64,000 bases of DNA from Brachycybe producta (lineage: Eukaryota > Arthropoda > Diplopoda > Playtdesmida > Andrognathidae). Positions 33,155 through 44,534 of this stretch are shown in pieces. Below the pieces are notes generated by a model that made no database searches, had not been told where the DNA came from, and worked only from the letters and a program-made list of their open reading frames with translations. Position numbers and translations under genes: made by a program. Within the stretch, counting starts at the first letter, position 1, and each line of letters opens with the position of its first letter. The DNA lies in the NCBI GenBank assembly GCA_036925085.1, contig JAUPFP010000006.1:5347984-5411983 (forward strand), given 5' to 3'.

Positions 33155-33788
33155 CTTTTGTAACACTTAACATGTCATGATCTTCTGAGAATGATAGCCT
33201 GGTGGGTGCGTGACTCCTTCCTGTCTCTCCCTCCCCCTGTGTACGAAACTGTTTGTGAGTGAGGAGGGATAATCCTTGGGATGTGTGTCACTTGAACTTG
33301 GTTGCACCTCGCAAGTGTACGCAGGTCCAAGCATATAAAAGCACTGTGCTCCTCTTTGTTTGTTGTCCATTTTGCTTTCTCAAACTTGTTCGCGCGCTGT
33401 CTTGCGTTGATTTTATTCCGTAATGCACAATGGGTCCGTGGATGCTTCGATGTTTTAATTCAGTAACAATTCGTCTCTGTAATTCTTGTACAGAGATGAA
33501 TAAAGTGTTTTTAAAAGAATAGCGGCATCTTTTCTTGTGTCTAATGTTCTTCAGATGATCGAAGGCACCATAGGATCAAGGAGGCAAAGTACCCTGCGAA
33601 GCCTCTGAATACAGCAATCACAAATGGTGGTAACCACCTTTCTAAAGAATTTCATACTCTTCAGGAAGCATCAGTGACCCATTACCAACCGGCTACTGCT
33701 GTTTTATCAATGCATCTAGAATGGTAACCATTCGAGAGTTCGCAAGAAGAAGGTCAAAAATAGAAGAAGATCGTGACGATCACACTTT
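33155..33788 (+). mobile_element. Solo LTR (family TGTAACAC), TSD CTTT
   Basis: The LTR 33159-33784 (626 bp) starts TGTAACACTTAACATG and ends GACGATCACA, with CTTT immediately on each side. It contains TATAAAA at 33334-33340 and AATAAA at 33499-33504, an ordered promoter and poly(A) signal as in LTRs, with a U5-like tail holding GGCACCATAGGATCAAGGAG. No internal region or second LTR is adjacent, so it arose by LTR-LTR recombination. The 4-bp duplication suits Ty3/gypsy-type integrases, but the family is unassigned. Confidence 0.85.
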
Positions 33789-34936
33789 TCTAGTTTCTAA
33801 ATCATGTTGAAGTTTTTTTAATTAAGTTTCAAAACTCAAAGAGAGCAGCCAAGAGTTTTTTTTTTACGTTTTCCTTTCGTTGTCTGCTTTCTAAGACACT
33901 TTGAATTTCTGTTTTAAGATGTTTCAAATATGTTATACTACAAGCGTAGTTACATGTATACAGTTCATTGAGGTTGAATGGTAATTTAGTTTAGAATAGA
34001 AATTTTCTAACCTTTTGATGAAAACAAAACAAAAATTGATGTTACCATTTTTTTTTTGGCACCAATGCCAAACATTTCTTTCTTTTTTTTTTGTTTGTTA
34101 AGATATTTGGGAACCTTTATTTATTATTAAGTGTCAATTTCATATTGGAGCAAATATTCTCTAATTGGAACCACAGATATGAAGAAGCAAGCTACTTCTA
34201 GTCTATATTAATGCACGAATTACCCCTTTATGAACCCAAGCAAGTTATAAAAGTGTGTGCAATTTTGAGTGTAGAGTTTGCTGAAGCAAATTCAGTGCCT
34301 ATTCAGTGATTGCCAAATTTTGCTCAAGGCAAAAGTGCAAAATGTTGCTGATGCTGTTTTTTTTTCTCCCTCTAGACGTTTTGCATCTCTTTTAATACAC
34401 AGAAAATAGAAAACACAAATGATCTTCAATATTTAATCGAGCATGATACATGTGTATGTGTGTATGTGTTGAGAGTACATATTTTAGGGATAGAAGAGAA
34501 AAAAAACATTTGCCAGTTTAAATGTTTTATTCAAGTCGTTTTAAAAATAAGAGGAACCATCTGGCGCCAGGAAACATGTTTTATTTTTTTTTTTGGTAAA
34601 AATTACTTGCATAACTTATTAATTATTTGTTATAGACATTGTCTCGATATAGTTATTTGAATCTTTTATTGAATATATAGCAGAATAATTTTTTTAAAAA
34701 AAATGAAATTGCTGCTAGGTGTCACGTTTGCAGCTATTTTTGTTTCGTTAATCGATTTTTTTTTTCTTTCATGATTGATCATATAGTGATGCACATTTAG
34801 TGTTTTTTTTAACATTATATTTTTTATATTCATATTTTTATTGGTGAATTCTCGCAGCATCATAGTATTTTTTTGTGTTTGAAAAAATGCTTTTACAGTA
34901 TTTGAATCAAGTTTTGGATAATGATTTTTTCATTAA
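33789..34936. other. No gene seen
   Basis: AT-rich with T-runs. Frames at 34460-34863 are low complexity. Confidence 0.45.
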
Positions 34937-35000
34937 CGAAAACATTTATTAAATGAGTATTTTTTTAGAAAAAAAAATACTCATTTAATAAATGTTTTCG
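34937..35000. repeat. 30-bp perfect snap-back hairpin
   Basis: Arm 34937-34966 (CGAAAACATTTATTAAATGA..) is the exact reverse complement of 34971-35000, with a 4-nt AGAA loop. No terminal motifs or duplications were seen. Confidence 0.95.
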
Positions 35001-35135
35001 TAGCGTAGAGTGCTACTGACGCTTTAATTATAAAAGTAATTATTAGGGATCAGAACAGCAACCAATTTTTTGTCAATATGTGGCCTATGGGAGAATTGTG
35101 ATGTAATATTTTTTTAGAAAAAAATAATAACACTG

Positions 35136-36300
35136 GTTAGGGGAATGGATCCCAAAGGGTGTGTCGCGAGTTTTCCAAGGTGTGTCGCGAAATTTTGGTT
35201 ATATACTTAACTAGAGTAACACAATCGTACAATGTACGGGGAATCTTAACAAAATATAAACGAATCGGTACTTATGGAGCCCTGCAGAGGATTTTTTCAT
35301 ATTTTTTTAATCTCGACATGTCGACTTTTTCCAGAATTTCGACATTTCGACTTGAATTTCTACATTTCGACTTTAATCTCTCTTTTCTTCGGCCATGTTA
35401 ATTATGCCATGTTGCGCGCACCATACTTTAATAATTAAATTATTGAAAGCTCCCTCTTGTAGCAGCAATAATTTAATTATTAGAGTATGGTGCGCAGAAC
35501 ATGGCCTAAGTAACATGGCCGAAGAAAAGAGATTAAAAGTCGACATGTCGAGATTTTAAAAAAAAATCGCATGGTCCTTACAGGGCTCTGTAGGTACTTG
35601 ATAATAACGTCTAAAACATTGAATTTTATTTCGCTATCGCGCATGACGTATATTCCTGCAGTAGCCAATCAAGAGTGTTAGCTATAGGGTGCCGGTCTGA
35701 TGTCGGTCGGTTCATCTACATTATTTATTAAATGTTTTAATACGATTTAATATTTAAAAAAATTTGTTGTTGGTAAAAGCAAAATAAACGAAATTTCCTA
35801 ATGAAAATGTATTTACTAAACCCGTGGTTTTCAATTTGTGTGCTCTGGAATAATTGGCCCTCCCTTTCAAAAGAGAAACTTTTTAATTTTAATATATATT
35901 TTAGAAGATATTAATGCGATATGAAGAGAGATATTTTATTTTTTTTAAATTGTTTTGCTCGCTGTGCTTGCGGAAATAAAGACGTTTAAGTATCGCAAAA
36001 CTTCAATACGATTCTAGATTTCAATGAACGAGCAAAATATGCATGCTGGATAAATTAGTGAAGGAGAAAATTGATATTTAGTCCGAATCCTATCCAAAAT
36101 AAAACATGGGTGACAACTTTTAGATGTAGTTGAGGCAATTTTCATCCATTATCGTCATTTTTAGATTTTCTGTCACTCTTTTTCTACTCTCTATGAATCA
36201 ATTCTGCTGGGCACTGCTGGCCATGAGTTATCCTATTTGTGTCGCAAAAAATACTTTGCCACAAGCCAAAAAAAAAGTTTGAGAATCACCAGGTTAGAGG
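35136..36300. mobile_element. hAT-type element with TSD GTTAG(G/A)GG
   Basis: The inferred limits are 35144-36292. The left end AATGGATCCCAAAGGGTGTG is a decayed CAGTGGTTCCCAAAGGGTG; the right end AAGTTTGAGAATCACCAG corresponds to CTGGTG..CTCAAACTT inverted. The flanks GTTAGGGG and GTTAGAGG differ by one base. TGTCGCG(A) motifs lie near both ends. A 320-bp fold-back MITE is nested at 35273. No transposase frame. Confidence 0.65.
35267..35598. mobile_element. Fold-back MITE nested in the hAT element
   Basis: The element 35273-35592 is an imperfect palindrome throughout: TATGGAGCCCTGCAGAGG.., AATCTCGACATGTCGACTTT, CTTTTCTTCGGCCATGTTA and GCGCACCATACT all recur inverted in the right half. GGTACT on each side is a candidate 6-bp duplication. 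The unpaired centre is GAAAGCTCCCTCTTGTAGCA. Confidence 0.85.
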
Positions 36301-37410
36301 CTAGAATTTTACTAATTGACAACTGATACTAACCAGACATTTAGCCTCCAACCAGCCTTTTTCGATTAGAAAACCCATATTGATGGATTACACCTCAATA
36401 GGCTATAGATGCCACAAATTGAGAAAGATCCCCTTTATACTGCATAAAAATCCGATCTCTAGTAATTATGAATGTATGAAATTATTACATTACATTTTTG
36501 AACAGATGTAGACTTAAATTAATGAGCTGTTGAAATAAAATCATTAGGAACATTTTAGAACATTGAATAGTTGCGATATTTTTTAAAGGGTTTTCAAATA
36601 TGAAAGAAGAAAGTTTTTTTTTCTGCATGACACTGAAGTTAGCAGTGATTTGCCTGATTTTTTTTAGATAATCGTTTCTTATGGTCGTCAAATAAAAGCT
36701 AGCAGTGATTACCGCCTTACAGGTGTCACAAACTGACATGTCTTTCTCGGAAATTTTGCTCGTGGTAAAAAAAATTTCGTTCTAAGAATATGTTATACAG
36801 ATTTTTTTATGCATGTGTATGTGGAATTTTGCCACATGCAAAAAAAAGAGTTTTGGAACCACTGGGTTAGAGGCTACAATTTCCCTAATTGACAACTTGA
36901 TACTAACTTGACATTTAGCCTCCAACCAGCCTTTTTTATTAGAAAAAACATATTGATGATTACTCCTCAATATGCAACTAGGTGTGCCACAAACTGAGAA
37001 AGATTTCCTTTATATTGCATAAAAATCCGATCTTTGGTAATTGCCTTATGAATGTATGTAATTATTGCAGTACATTCTTGAACAGATGTAGATTTAAGTT
37101 AATGAGCTGTTGAAATAAAATCAGTAGGAACATTTTAGAACATTGAATAGTTGCGATATTTTTTAAAGGGTTTTCAAATATAAGAGAAGGAAGTTTTCTT
37201 TCCTGCATGACACTGAAGTTAGCAGTGATTGCCTGATTTTATTTTTTAGATAATCGTTTCTTATGGTTGTCGAATAAAAGCTAGCAGTGATTGCCGCCTT
37301 ACAGGTGTCACAAACTGCCATGGCTTTCTTGGAAAATTTGCTCGTGTTAAAAACAACTTCATTCTATGAATATGTTAACGGATTTTTTATGCATGTGTAT
37401 GTGGAATTGA
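36246..37410 (+). repeat. Tandem segmental duplication, two ~575-bp units
   Basis: Unit 1 (about 36246-36828) and unit 2 (about 36829-37410) align along their length. Examples: GGTTAGAGGCTA at 36292 and 36865, AACAGATGTAGA(C/T)TTAA(A/G)TTAATG, GATAATCGTTTCTTATGG, and GCATGTGTATGTGGAATT at 36811 and 37391. The period is 573-580 bp. Unit 1 begins inside the right end of the hAT element, so its terminus CCA(C/G).. is copied in unit 2 as GGAACCACTGGGTTAGAGG. No gene. Confidence 0.9.
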
Positions 37411-37997
37411 GGTTTCTTTTAGGCCGATTCCACACGATGCATTACTTACATACTTTCACCGTGAGCCCTTTTGGAAAGGTTCTCAGCATATAATAGTTGT
37501 TCAACTTTAAACTACTTGTCGATGTTTGATAAACATTTGATGAACTTCTTGATAAGTTAGCATGAGTAAAGCTGGGGGGATCTTTCTGCTGAACCAATTA
37601 TACATGTAGTTTAAAGCTGTACAACTTGATGTTATGCCACTTGAAACAAAAAATATAAATTATTCAATAATTTTGATGTCTCATCAAAGCCATAAATTAT
37701 TTCTGTTCAATTAAACTTAGCACTAATGATATTCACACTAGCCACAGCACAGTAACATCAGTTGAGCACCAACATCCAATAGTTCTAGGTTGTTCTTCTA
37801 TTGGTTGCAACAAAATTATGTTGTAACAAAAAAAAATACAGCCCTGTTCTGTTTTCTCCAACACCACACAAATGTCAGGAAGTGTCAAAACACACACGAT
37901 TAATGTTCATTTCATCAACTAAAATTAACCTCCAAGTTTTAAATGCATAATTATATAGGCTAAATGAATGAAGACCTGTTTAAAAATACTCTACACC
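37411..37997. other. No gene seen
   Basis: AT-rich. AGGCCGATTCCACACGATGC at about 37421 resembles a TTCACAC-type MITE end, without a partner. Confidence 0.45.
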
Positions 37998-38290
37998 TTA
38001 AGGTGGCTGGGTATATGTTTATTTTGTAAGTGTTTGAAAGCATAAGAAGGTTAGATGACTATATGCAATAACACAAAACGTGAAACTGGATTGACATTTT
38101 ATAAGCAGCAATTTAAGAAATATGGCAACGAAGAAAAACAATGAAATAAAACTAGTTGTTCTTCATATTGAAATAAAATAATAAAAAAAAAGAAATTAAA
38201 AGTGGTTTAGAAACTGGAAGAGTAAATGAATCACTTAAGGGAATTTTCTTGTTGATATATTTTAAGTAAGTTTTTCACTTAAGTTAAAAC
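37998..38290. mobile_element. TTAA MITE, AAGGTGGCT family, one end only
   Basis: TTAAGGTGGCTGGGTATATG begins at 37998. The core AGAAACTGGAAGAGTAAATG and TTGTTGATATATTTTAAGTA follow. The right terminus is missing. Confidence 0.6.
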
Positions 38291-38299
38291 TAAAATGAT

Positions 38300-38600
38300 C
38301 GTGCTCAACAATGACAGTTTGAGCAAATACTCATGACATGAGACCGTTTTCCAGTTTCAGTAAATACTCATATTTTATTCATACTAAATTGAGCTTCAAA
38401 ATCTCGAGAAAATAGCAAGTGTTCAATTTTATTCATGCCAACTCGAGCACCTGCTTCAAAAACTTAAAAACAAAGAGCAAGTACTCCATTTTATTTATAA
38501 TAAGTTGAGCACCTGCTACAAAATCTCAAGGAAAGAGCATTTACTTAGTTTTATTCACACCAAGTGGGAGCACATACTCCAAATAAAATAAACTTCTGCA
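38300..38600 (+). repeat. ~60-bp minisatellite (locus 1)
   Basis: About four units of TTTTATTCATACCAA.TCGA + GCACCTGCTCCAAAA.. + AAAGAGCAAGTACTCAG. GAGCACCTGCT recurs at 38445, 38507 and (as GAGCACATACT) 38567. The left flank, CAGTTTGAGCAAATACTCATG..TTTTCCAGTTTCAGTAAATA, is shared with the inverted locus at 45.5-45.73 kb. Confidence 0.85.
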
Positions 38601-39827
38601 ATTTAAAAATAATAATTTATTAATGTTTACTTCAAGTTGTAAACATATCGATATAACAAGGATGAATCTCTCTGTGAATCTCTTGTAATCATTTTTGTAT
38701 GTATTATGTTGCCTAAACATATACCATATTCCATCTCCAAATAAATAGAATTGTGATGGTTGAAAAGAAATGAAGGTCAATGTTTGTTTTACTGACATAA
38801 TGAGTAGGCCTACAAATAAGAAAACTGCTATTTATATTGTTCCATGTCTTATATACTAAAAAAAGGAACAAATTGTCTGCTGATTTTTCTGGCAAATCTT
38901 TTCACCATTTGAACAATATATAAATCAATTAAACTCTGCTCTTTTGAACATGTAATAAGTGTTAATGACCATTAATTCTTAGATTTCAATGAAAATATTT
39001 CTTTGTTTTTGGAGATAGCCTTTGGCAGCTGCTGCGTCGTTTCTTTTATGTCAAGTTTTAGTAAGATTCTTTTTTTGTCTGTGTTGTTTGGCGGTTATTA
39101 TTAAGATTTAATTGGGCAGATGTCCAAAAGTTCATTTTTAATTATTATTCCATGTATAAGATTGGCGTTAGGTCAAGTTCTACAAAAGCAAATTGGATTG
39201 TTCGGAACAACCATTGCTTGGAACCAGTTACTATTCAATGAAAGTTAATAGTGAAATTCGATGGGAAATGACTTCCAAGTGGTTCTTGAAACGTGTTCGG
39301 AATAAAATACGTTAATTTTCTGGGTCCGTGCTGTTAGAAACAAAGCACCGAGTTGGGTTTTATATAAGGGGGGGGTCTCTACTAATCGATTCTTCCTGGT
39401 CCAATGGAATTTAAAATACATTACCAACCAATCATCTTTTTTGGGAGCTTTTGAGCTCTTATCTATTTATCTCACTTCACAAGTTTATAGAATGTCTATT
39501 ATTGCGACCCACATTTGGGGGGGGGGGGGGAACAAGAACTTCAAATATATTCTTTTCATGTTATATCTTAAAATCCACTTTTTATGTCAATTTGAATGTT
39601 TTTTTTTCTTCAATCTAAGCCCTTGTTTTCATTGGGGTGAAAATATGAACTTTTTTACGAATTTTAACTGGTGAAAAGTAAAAGAAACGTTGGGCCCCTA
39701 CCAGTTGCAAATTTTAATAAGTTCAAATTTCCACCCCAGTGGAAACAGGCCTTCGAAATTTGTCTCCAAATTTATATGCATTTATTTTCTTGAATGAGGT
39801 TCAACTTGAATCCTCTGAGCAGGGTTA
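38601..39827. other. No gene seen
   Basis: AT-rich with G-runs at 39368-39376 and 39518-39530. Frames are short and unrelated to known families. Confidence 0.45.
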
Positions 39828-40223
39828 TAAGGCTGGGTCCACATCAAGCTGACAAAAGTGCAACATGAGTTTGAGATTAAAAACACAACAAATATGCTAG
39901 AAAAAGCATTGTTTGAAAACAAAACAAAACTGAAACAACTGTCAGCAGTACTCAGAGACAAACCCACAACAAATATTGTGACGCAACACGAACAAATTTG
40001 GGGGGGGGGGGGTGTTTTGTGTTTGTGTAGTTGCTGTCCACAGTTGCTTTGAAGTGTTTGTTGTTGTTTCAATACTGTCCACACTGCACAAACAAGAGTT
40101 GAAAGAACGTTGCGTATTACCGAGACAAAACAAAAAAAATTGATGTTGACTTAAGCTGGGACAACAAAACGCAAAAGTCGCAGAAATGTTTTCGTATTGT
40201 CAGTTTGATGTGAACCTGGCCTA
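39828..40223. mobile_element. MITE with TAAGGCTGGGTCCACATCAAGC ends (copy 1)
   Basis: The left end GGCTGGGTCCACATCAAGCT and right end GTTTGATGTGAACCTGGCC are inverted; TA flanks each side. The interior AACACAACAAATATGC and AACAAAACAAAACTGAAACA match the 55.7 kb copy. A G-run lies at 40000-40012. The frames here (39782-40133) are read through repeats. Confidence 0.8.
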
Positions 40224-40246
40224 ACATACAGAAGCAATTTTCATTC

Positions 40247-41179
40247 CTAGTCATCAAGGTTGGCAATGTTTCCCCCACTAGTGGTTTAAACCATACATGG
40301 TTTAAACTGGGCTGGGCTAAGCAAGTTTAACCCATTTTTGGGTTTTTTTAGTTTTACTTGTAACGTGCTATTATAGTATATGGCTATATAGTCTTTGCAC
40401 TAACAGTTTTTTCCACATTCCTTTGCTTTTTCATTTCTATAATTTTTCCTTACAATGAAATTTCTTCTAAAAAGCTTCTAATTGGATCTGACGGTTGACA
40501 CCTTTACCACTCATTGTGACAAATAATATACTAGATGCTGAAGTTCAAACTGATGGTAGTAAATACAAGAATTGCTTAGACTTAAAGTGGGTTCACACGG
40601 AGTCGTGAATTGGGTGAGAGCATTACCCGTAGGGTAGCATGCAGTAGTAATCTCTACCTCATGTGAACAAGTGGTCGTGGAACTGGGCGGTCGTACACGA
40701 CCTTGAAAAGTGGGGTTGTGCTCACTCCAACCTGCCGGAGTGACAACTACTGCTTCAGTCGTGAAGTCGCTGCTTCTCGTTCTGCCATTTGAACAACTAC
40801 TCGCGAGACAACGTTTGGCGACGGCAATAGATGGTCGTTGGAGAATTCCGTGTGAACTGGAAATGGTCGTGAACTCCGATGTTGAATAAGCAAGTAGTGT
40901 GAGATGCGCATTACGTGGACGTGTTCTCGCCCAATTCACAACTCCGTGTGAACCCTCCTTTAGGCAGGAGATGAGTAGAGTAAAATAATTAGTAACATAC
41001 TGCAATGCTACAAATGAAGTGAATGATTGTTGATGACTGTGATGAGTCATAGCATTAGGGACTTTCCTGTTATTTTAAACCCATTTAGAACATTTTAACC
41101 CAGGCTAAACTTGATTTAAACCAGTGGGCTGTGCTAAATAAGTAAAACCTGGTTGTTTTCTGCCAACCCTGCTAGTCAA
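40247..41179. mobile_element. hAT-type element with TSD CTAGTCA(T/A)
   Basis: The element 40255-41171 has ends CAAGGTTGGCAATGTTTCCC and TGCCAACCCTG (CAGGGTTGGCAGAAAAC inverted). Multiple GTTTAAACC / GGTTTAAAC and AACCCA blocks sit inside each end. The flanks CTAGTCAT and CTAGTCAA form an 8-bp duplication with one mismatch. A TA-type MITE is nested at 40585-40960. No transposase. Confidence 0.8.
40583..40962. mobile_element. TA-flanked MITE with GGGTTCACACGGAGT ends, nested
   Basis: The left AAAGTGGGTTCACACGGAGT and right ACTCCGTGTGAACCCTCCTTT ends pair over about 40 bp through TCGTGAATTGGGTGAGAGCA, with few mismatches, and TA is at both edges. The GC-richer sequence leaves a 179-codon minus frame open (40511-41050), but it starts and ends outside the element, with no domain signature. 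Confidence 0.9.
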
Positions 41180-42030
41180 TGAGGTAGGGTTTTCTATGAT
41201 TTAAGCCTCGCTTAGAGAGGCGTCAAGTTGCAGTTTCAAGGGCCAAATTTTCTTCTAGAATTTGTCACTTGGTTATGCTCAGTTGTTGGTGCTTTTTAGT
41301 TTCGTTTACAATAAGGCTAAGTTCACACATACAGAAAAAATACTGAAAAAAAACCTCCCTAGATTTTGATTTCTTTTGTTCTGTGCCATCTGCATATTTT
41401 GCTATGGCTCATTATATTATAAAATGCAATATGCATATTGCTAACTCTAAGAACTTCAGAAGTCTACACTTGTTTCGTGTACTAAATAGACCTATTTCTA
41501 ATATTTTTCATCTAAAAATTACAAGAAGCAGTTAAAAATGTGTTATTTAGAGGGGACAACACAAAGAATATATTATAGTTTTATGTTTCTTTTCTTATAT
41601 TTTTGTCTCTTGTTTTTATAACTATAGTTGAAATTTTTATTATTTTCGCTCATATGAGCTTCTGTTTTATTGCATTTTCGTTTGAATCTTGTGTAAGAAA
41701 CGCATCAAAATATGAATAAAAATCTAAGTTAGATTTAGGCTATACATTACTTATATATGTTTACATTGGGCGTAAACAAACAACTATCAAGTTTGGGTTT
41801 CAAATAGAAATTAACTGTGGCTACCTCATTCTTCTTAATTTATCTAGTTTTGTGTGAGAAAAAAAATCTCTGTACGGTATGTTTCAGAAACAACGTCCCA
41901 ATCTAATGTAGTAAGATCAAAATTTACAGTTTAGCACAATGAAAATGGATATCTAAGAAATTAGAAAAACTACACTGTGCTTGTGTTTTTGTTACCGGTA
42001 CTTTAAAACTTATAACTTGAGTCTTCCTAA
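41180..42030. other. No gene seen; orphan MITE end
   Basis: AT-rich. TAAGGCTAAGTTCACACATACAG at about 41310 looks like another TTCACAC-type terminus without a located partner. Confidence 0.45.
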
Positions 42031-42226
42031 AATGCAGAAACTGCAGAAAGCATTGTGGCACTCGTGAAATTGTAGAAACTGCAGGAACATATTTAAAACA
42101 ACCCAAATTAATGTGAAATTGCAGAAACTCATTAAATTGGGTCATGTTAAATAAGTTTCTGCAGTTTATGCAATTTCACATTGATTTGGGTCATTTTATG
42201 TGAGTTTCTGCAATTTCTGCGTTTAA
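42031..42226. repeat. Cluster of GCAGAAACT inverted repeats
   Basis: TGCAGAAACTGCAGAAA and GAAATTGCAGAAACT occur twice in one sense; GTTTCTGCAGTTTATGCAAT and GAGTTTCTGCAATTTCTGC occur in the other. ACCCAAATTAATGTGAAATT pairs with AATTTCACATTGATTTGGGT. Several alternative hairpins can form. Confidence 0.85.
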
Positions 42227-42623
42227 ACAGAACAGTTGTATGGAACTCTGGTTATTCTGTTTCAGAATCAACATTAAGAAAAACTAGAAAAAAATTTTCT
42301 TAAAACTTTGAAAGGTACATAAATCATTTATGGAAATTTTCGTGTTTATATTTTTTTAAAATAAACTTTTATAGTAATTTCAAAACTTTCTATTTTTATT
42401 ATTCACTTCAAGTTTAGCCAAAATTGAATAAAAAATCGCATTTTAAGTTTAAAAAATTTCAAACTACAATAAAAAGCTTATTTTAAAAGATATCAATCAT
42501 TCTAGTAAATTCATTTACTCTTGAAATACTTGATGAAATTTACAAAAAGTTGTGAAATTAATTGAAATCCATGAAATAAAACAATGTAATTGCATCATTT
42601 TACATTAACTTTATATACTAATG
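42227..42623. other. AT-rich spacer
   Basis: Contains a weak match to the TTAA-MITE core around 42280-42400 (AAACTAGAAAAAAATTTTCTTA). No gene. Confidence 0.35.
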
Positions 42624-43312
42624 GTATTGTGGTGAGCTTTATGGCGACCTCATGAATATTTACCAATTCATTATGCTCTTTTTTCTATAGTTCGTTTCTT
42701 CTCTTGATCGTGCGGTCACCGCACGGAGAAGATTCGAGCCATAGAAATAGATGGATGGTGATGGATTGTAGTCATCCTTCTGCGTTGGGGTGTAATCTGC
42801 TCAGAAGGATGGTGACCATCTCTTCTGGCCGCCATTGATGTGCATTTTCCTCTTGGTTGGAAGATGTTGCTCCTTCGGGATCTCTATGCCTCCTTGCCCT
42901 ATGGTGTCTCCAGCTTGCCTAGAGAAGGGTTAGTTTCCGAACAGTAGACATTGCAGTTTCATATTGTAAACACTTTTATTCATTCTTGCACAGAAACTGT
43001 AACGTTACAAGAGTGAATAGTTCAATTAAAGGTGCGTCCACGGGCCCATGATGTGATATGGATATAAGAATCGGCGTAGTACAAAAAGTTGAGCAACAGT
43101 GGACAAAGAACAAAGAGGAACAAAGAGTCTTTTTATACCTTCGACCTGTGTACACCTACGAGGTGTAACCAGGTCCAAGTGACCATGGTCCTAAGAGTAT
43201 CAATCCACCACTTAAGTATGAGTCATAGAGGGGCAGGTATGAGTTCTTTAACCCCCCCCCCCCCCCCGGCTATGGTTTTGGCGGGATCACGAGTTACTGG
43301 GTGTTACAGTAT
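42624..43312 (-). mobile_element. Solo LTR (family TGTAACAC), minus strand, TSD GTAT
   Basis: The LTR spans 42628-43308 (681 bp). On the minus strand it starts TGTAACACCCAGTAACTCGTG, has TATAAAAAG near 43137, then an ATGAATAAAAG signal around 42980, and GGAGACACCATAGGGCAAGG in its U5-like part. GTAT lies on both sides (42624-42627 and 43309-43312). The 108-codon frame at 43089-43415 crosses the LTR edge and is fortuitous. Confidence 0.85.
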
Positions 43313-44199
43313 ATATGATTATTTCTCACATATTAATGTGACTAATTGTAGAATCATTAGACATATATGTAAGTCTTTGAACATTAAAAAATTCCATTTA
43401 TTCAAAAATGATTGAAGAAAATGAAACAAATCATAAAATTAAACATGTTTAAAATACTTCTTTGAACCAATTACAGTCGCCATTTGTTTTCGTTTATGGT
43501 TTCTATGGTTTCTTGGAAACAGGTTTTTTTTAAAAAAAATATTTCAAACTCATGTCATGTGAAATATTTCAATGAAATAAAATATAACACATATTTCACG
43601 TTCACGAAATATTTCAATGACATCCCTACTAGTAATTATTATTAACAATCTCTTTCCAGTATGAAATATGAAGTTTTTATATTTTGTGCGATATTTAATT
43701 TTGATGAGAAGATCCAAGTACCTGGTAGTTCTGAGACATAATGTACAAAAAGAGAAGAAAAATAAATATTAATCCTCGTTGTCTGCTGTGGTTATTAAGA
43801 TGATGATGATCATGAGTGATAATACTGTTACCGTGATTATGATGATGCATTAAAATTCTATTCTCTAATTAAGTTGGATCATATTTATTACACATGCATA
43901 CACATACAGTATTACAGTATAAACAAGCATAAAAATAGGAAGTTTTAAATTAAAAAAAAGAAGCTTGTGAGGGATGATGTTGTTTGTTGCAACTGTTTTT
44001 AGTTTTTGAAATTGTTTTCATGGTTTACTTTATTTTAAATTTATTACTACAAGCATAAAATCTGACAACTAAATCTTATTTTTTGTCGTTTGCAATTACA
44101 TTTGCCTTTGTGGTTGTAAAGTTGGGAGAAAGAGAGAAAAAAAATGTAATTTACAGGGTGGCTCATAAATATTATTGAAATGAATGAGGAACCTAAATT
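43313..44199. other. No gene seen
   Basis: AT-rich, with short GATGATGATGA and A/T runs. Confidence 0.45.
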
Positions 44200-44440
44200 A
44201 AGAGGCTACATCACAAAATTACTTCAAAAAATCTCCGCAAAGAGCGCTAGCATCGTTTTTCTATTCAGCCCATAGACCCAATATGTTAAAGAAAAAATGT
44301 TTATTTTTAAAATAGACAGTCGCGGCGGCAATTTGTTTATTTTTCATATTTAAAGTTGTCCAATATTAAGTTTTCAAAGTGTAATGCGCACCTTAAATAT
44401 TTTGCTGATCGAGTGATAGAATGACAAAAAAAAACAATGG
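44200..44440 (+). mobile_element. Half copy of AGAGGCTAC fold-back MITE
   Basis: It starts TTAAGAGGCTACATCACAAA and follows the left arm to CTGATCGAGTGATAGAATGA, then ends near 44440. The right arm is absent. Confidence 0.8.
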
Positions 44441-44534
44441 AATTTTTTGTTAAACATTTTTTTTTATTTAGTTCGATTCACTGCTAGCCAGGTTCACTGG
44501 GGATAATGTTCTTGGTAAATTTGCAATGGTTTCT

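Noticed and set aside
40511..41050. 179-codon minus-strand frame, the longest in the window
   Set aside because: It runs across a nested MITE and into the host hAT element on both sides. The sequence has no domain-like pattern and is serine/threonine rich because of CpG- and GA-rich repeat DNA; it is open by composition, not selection.
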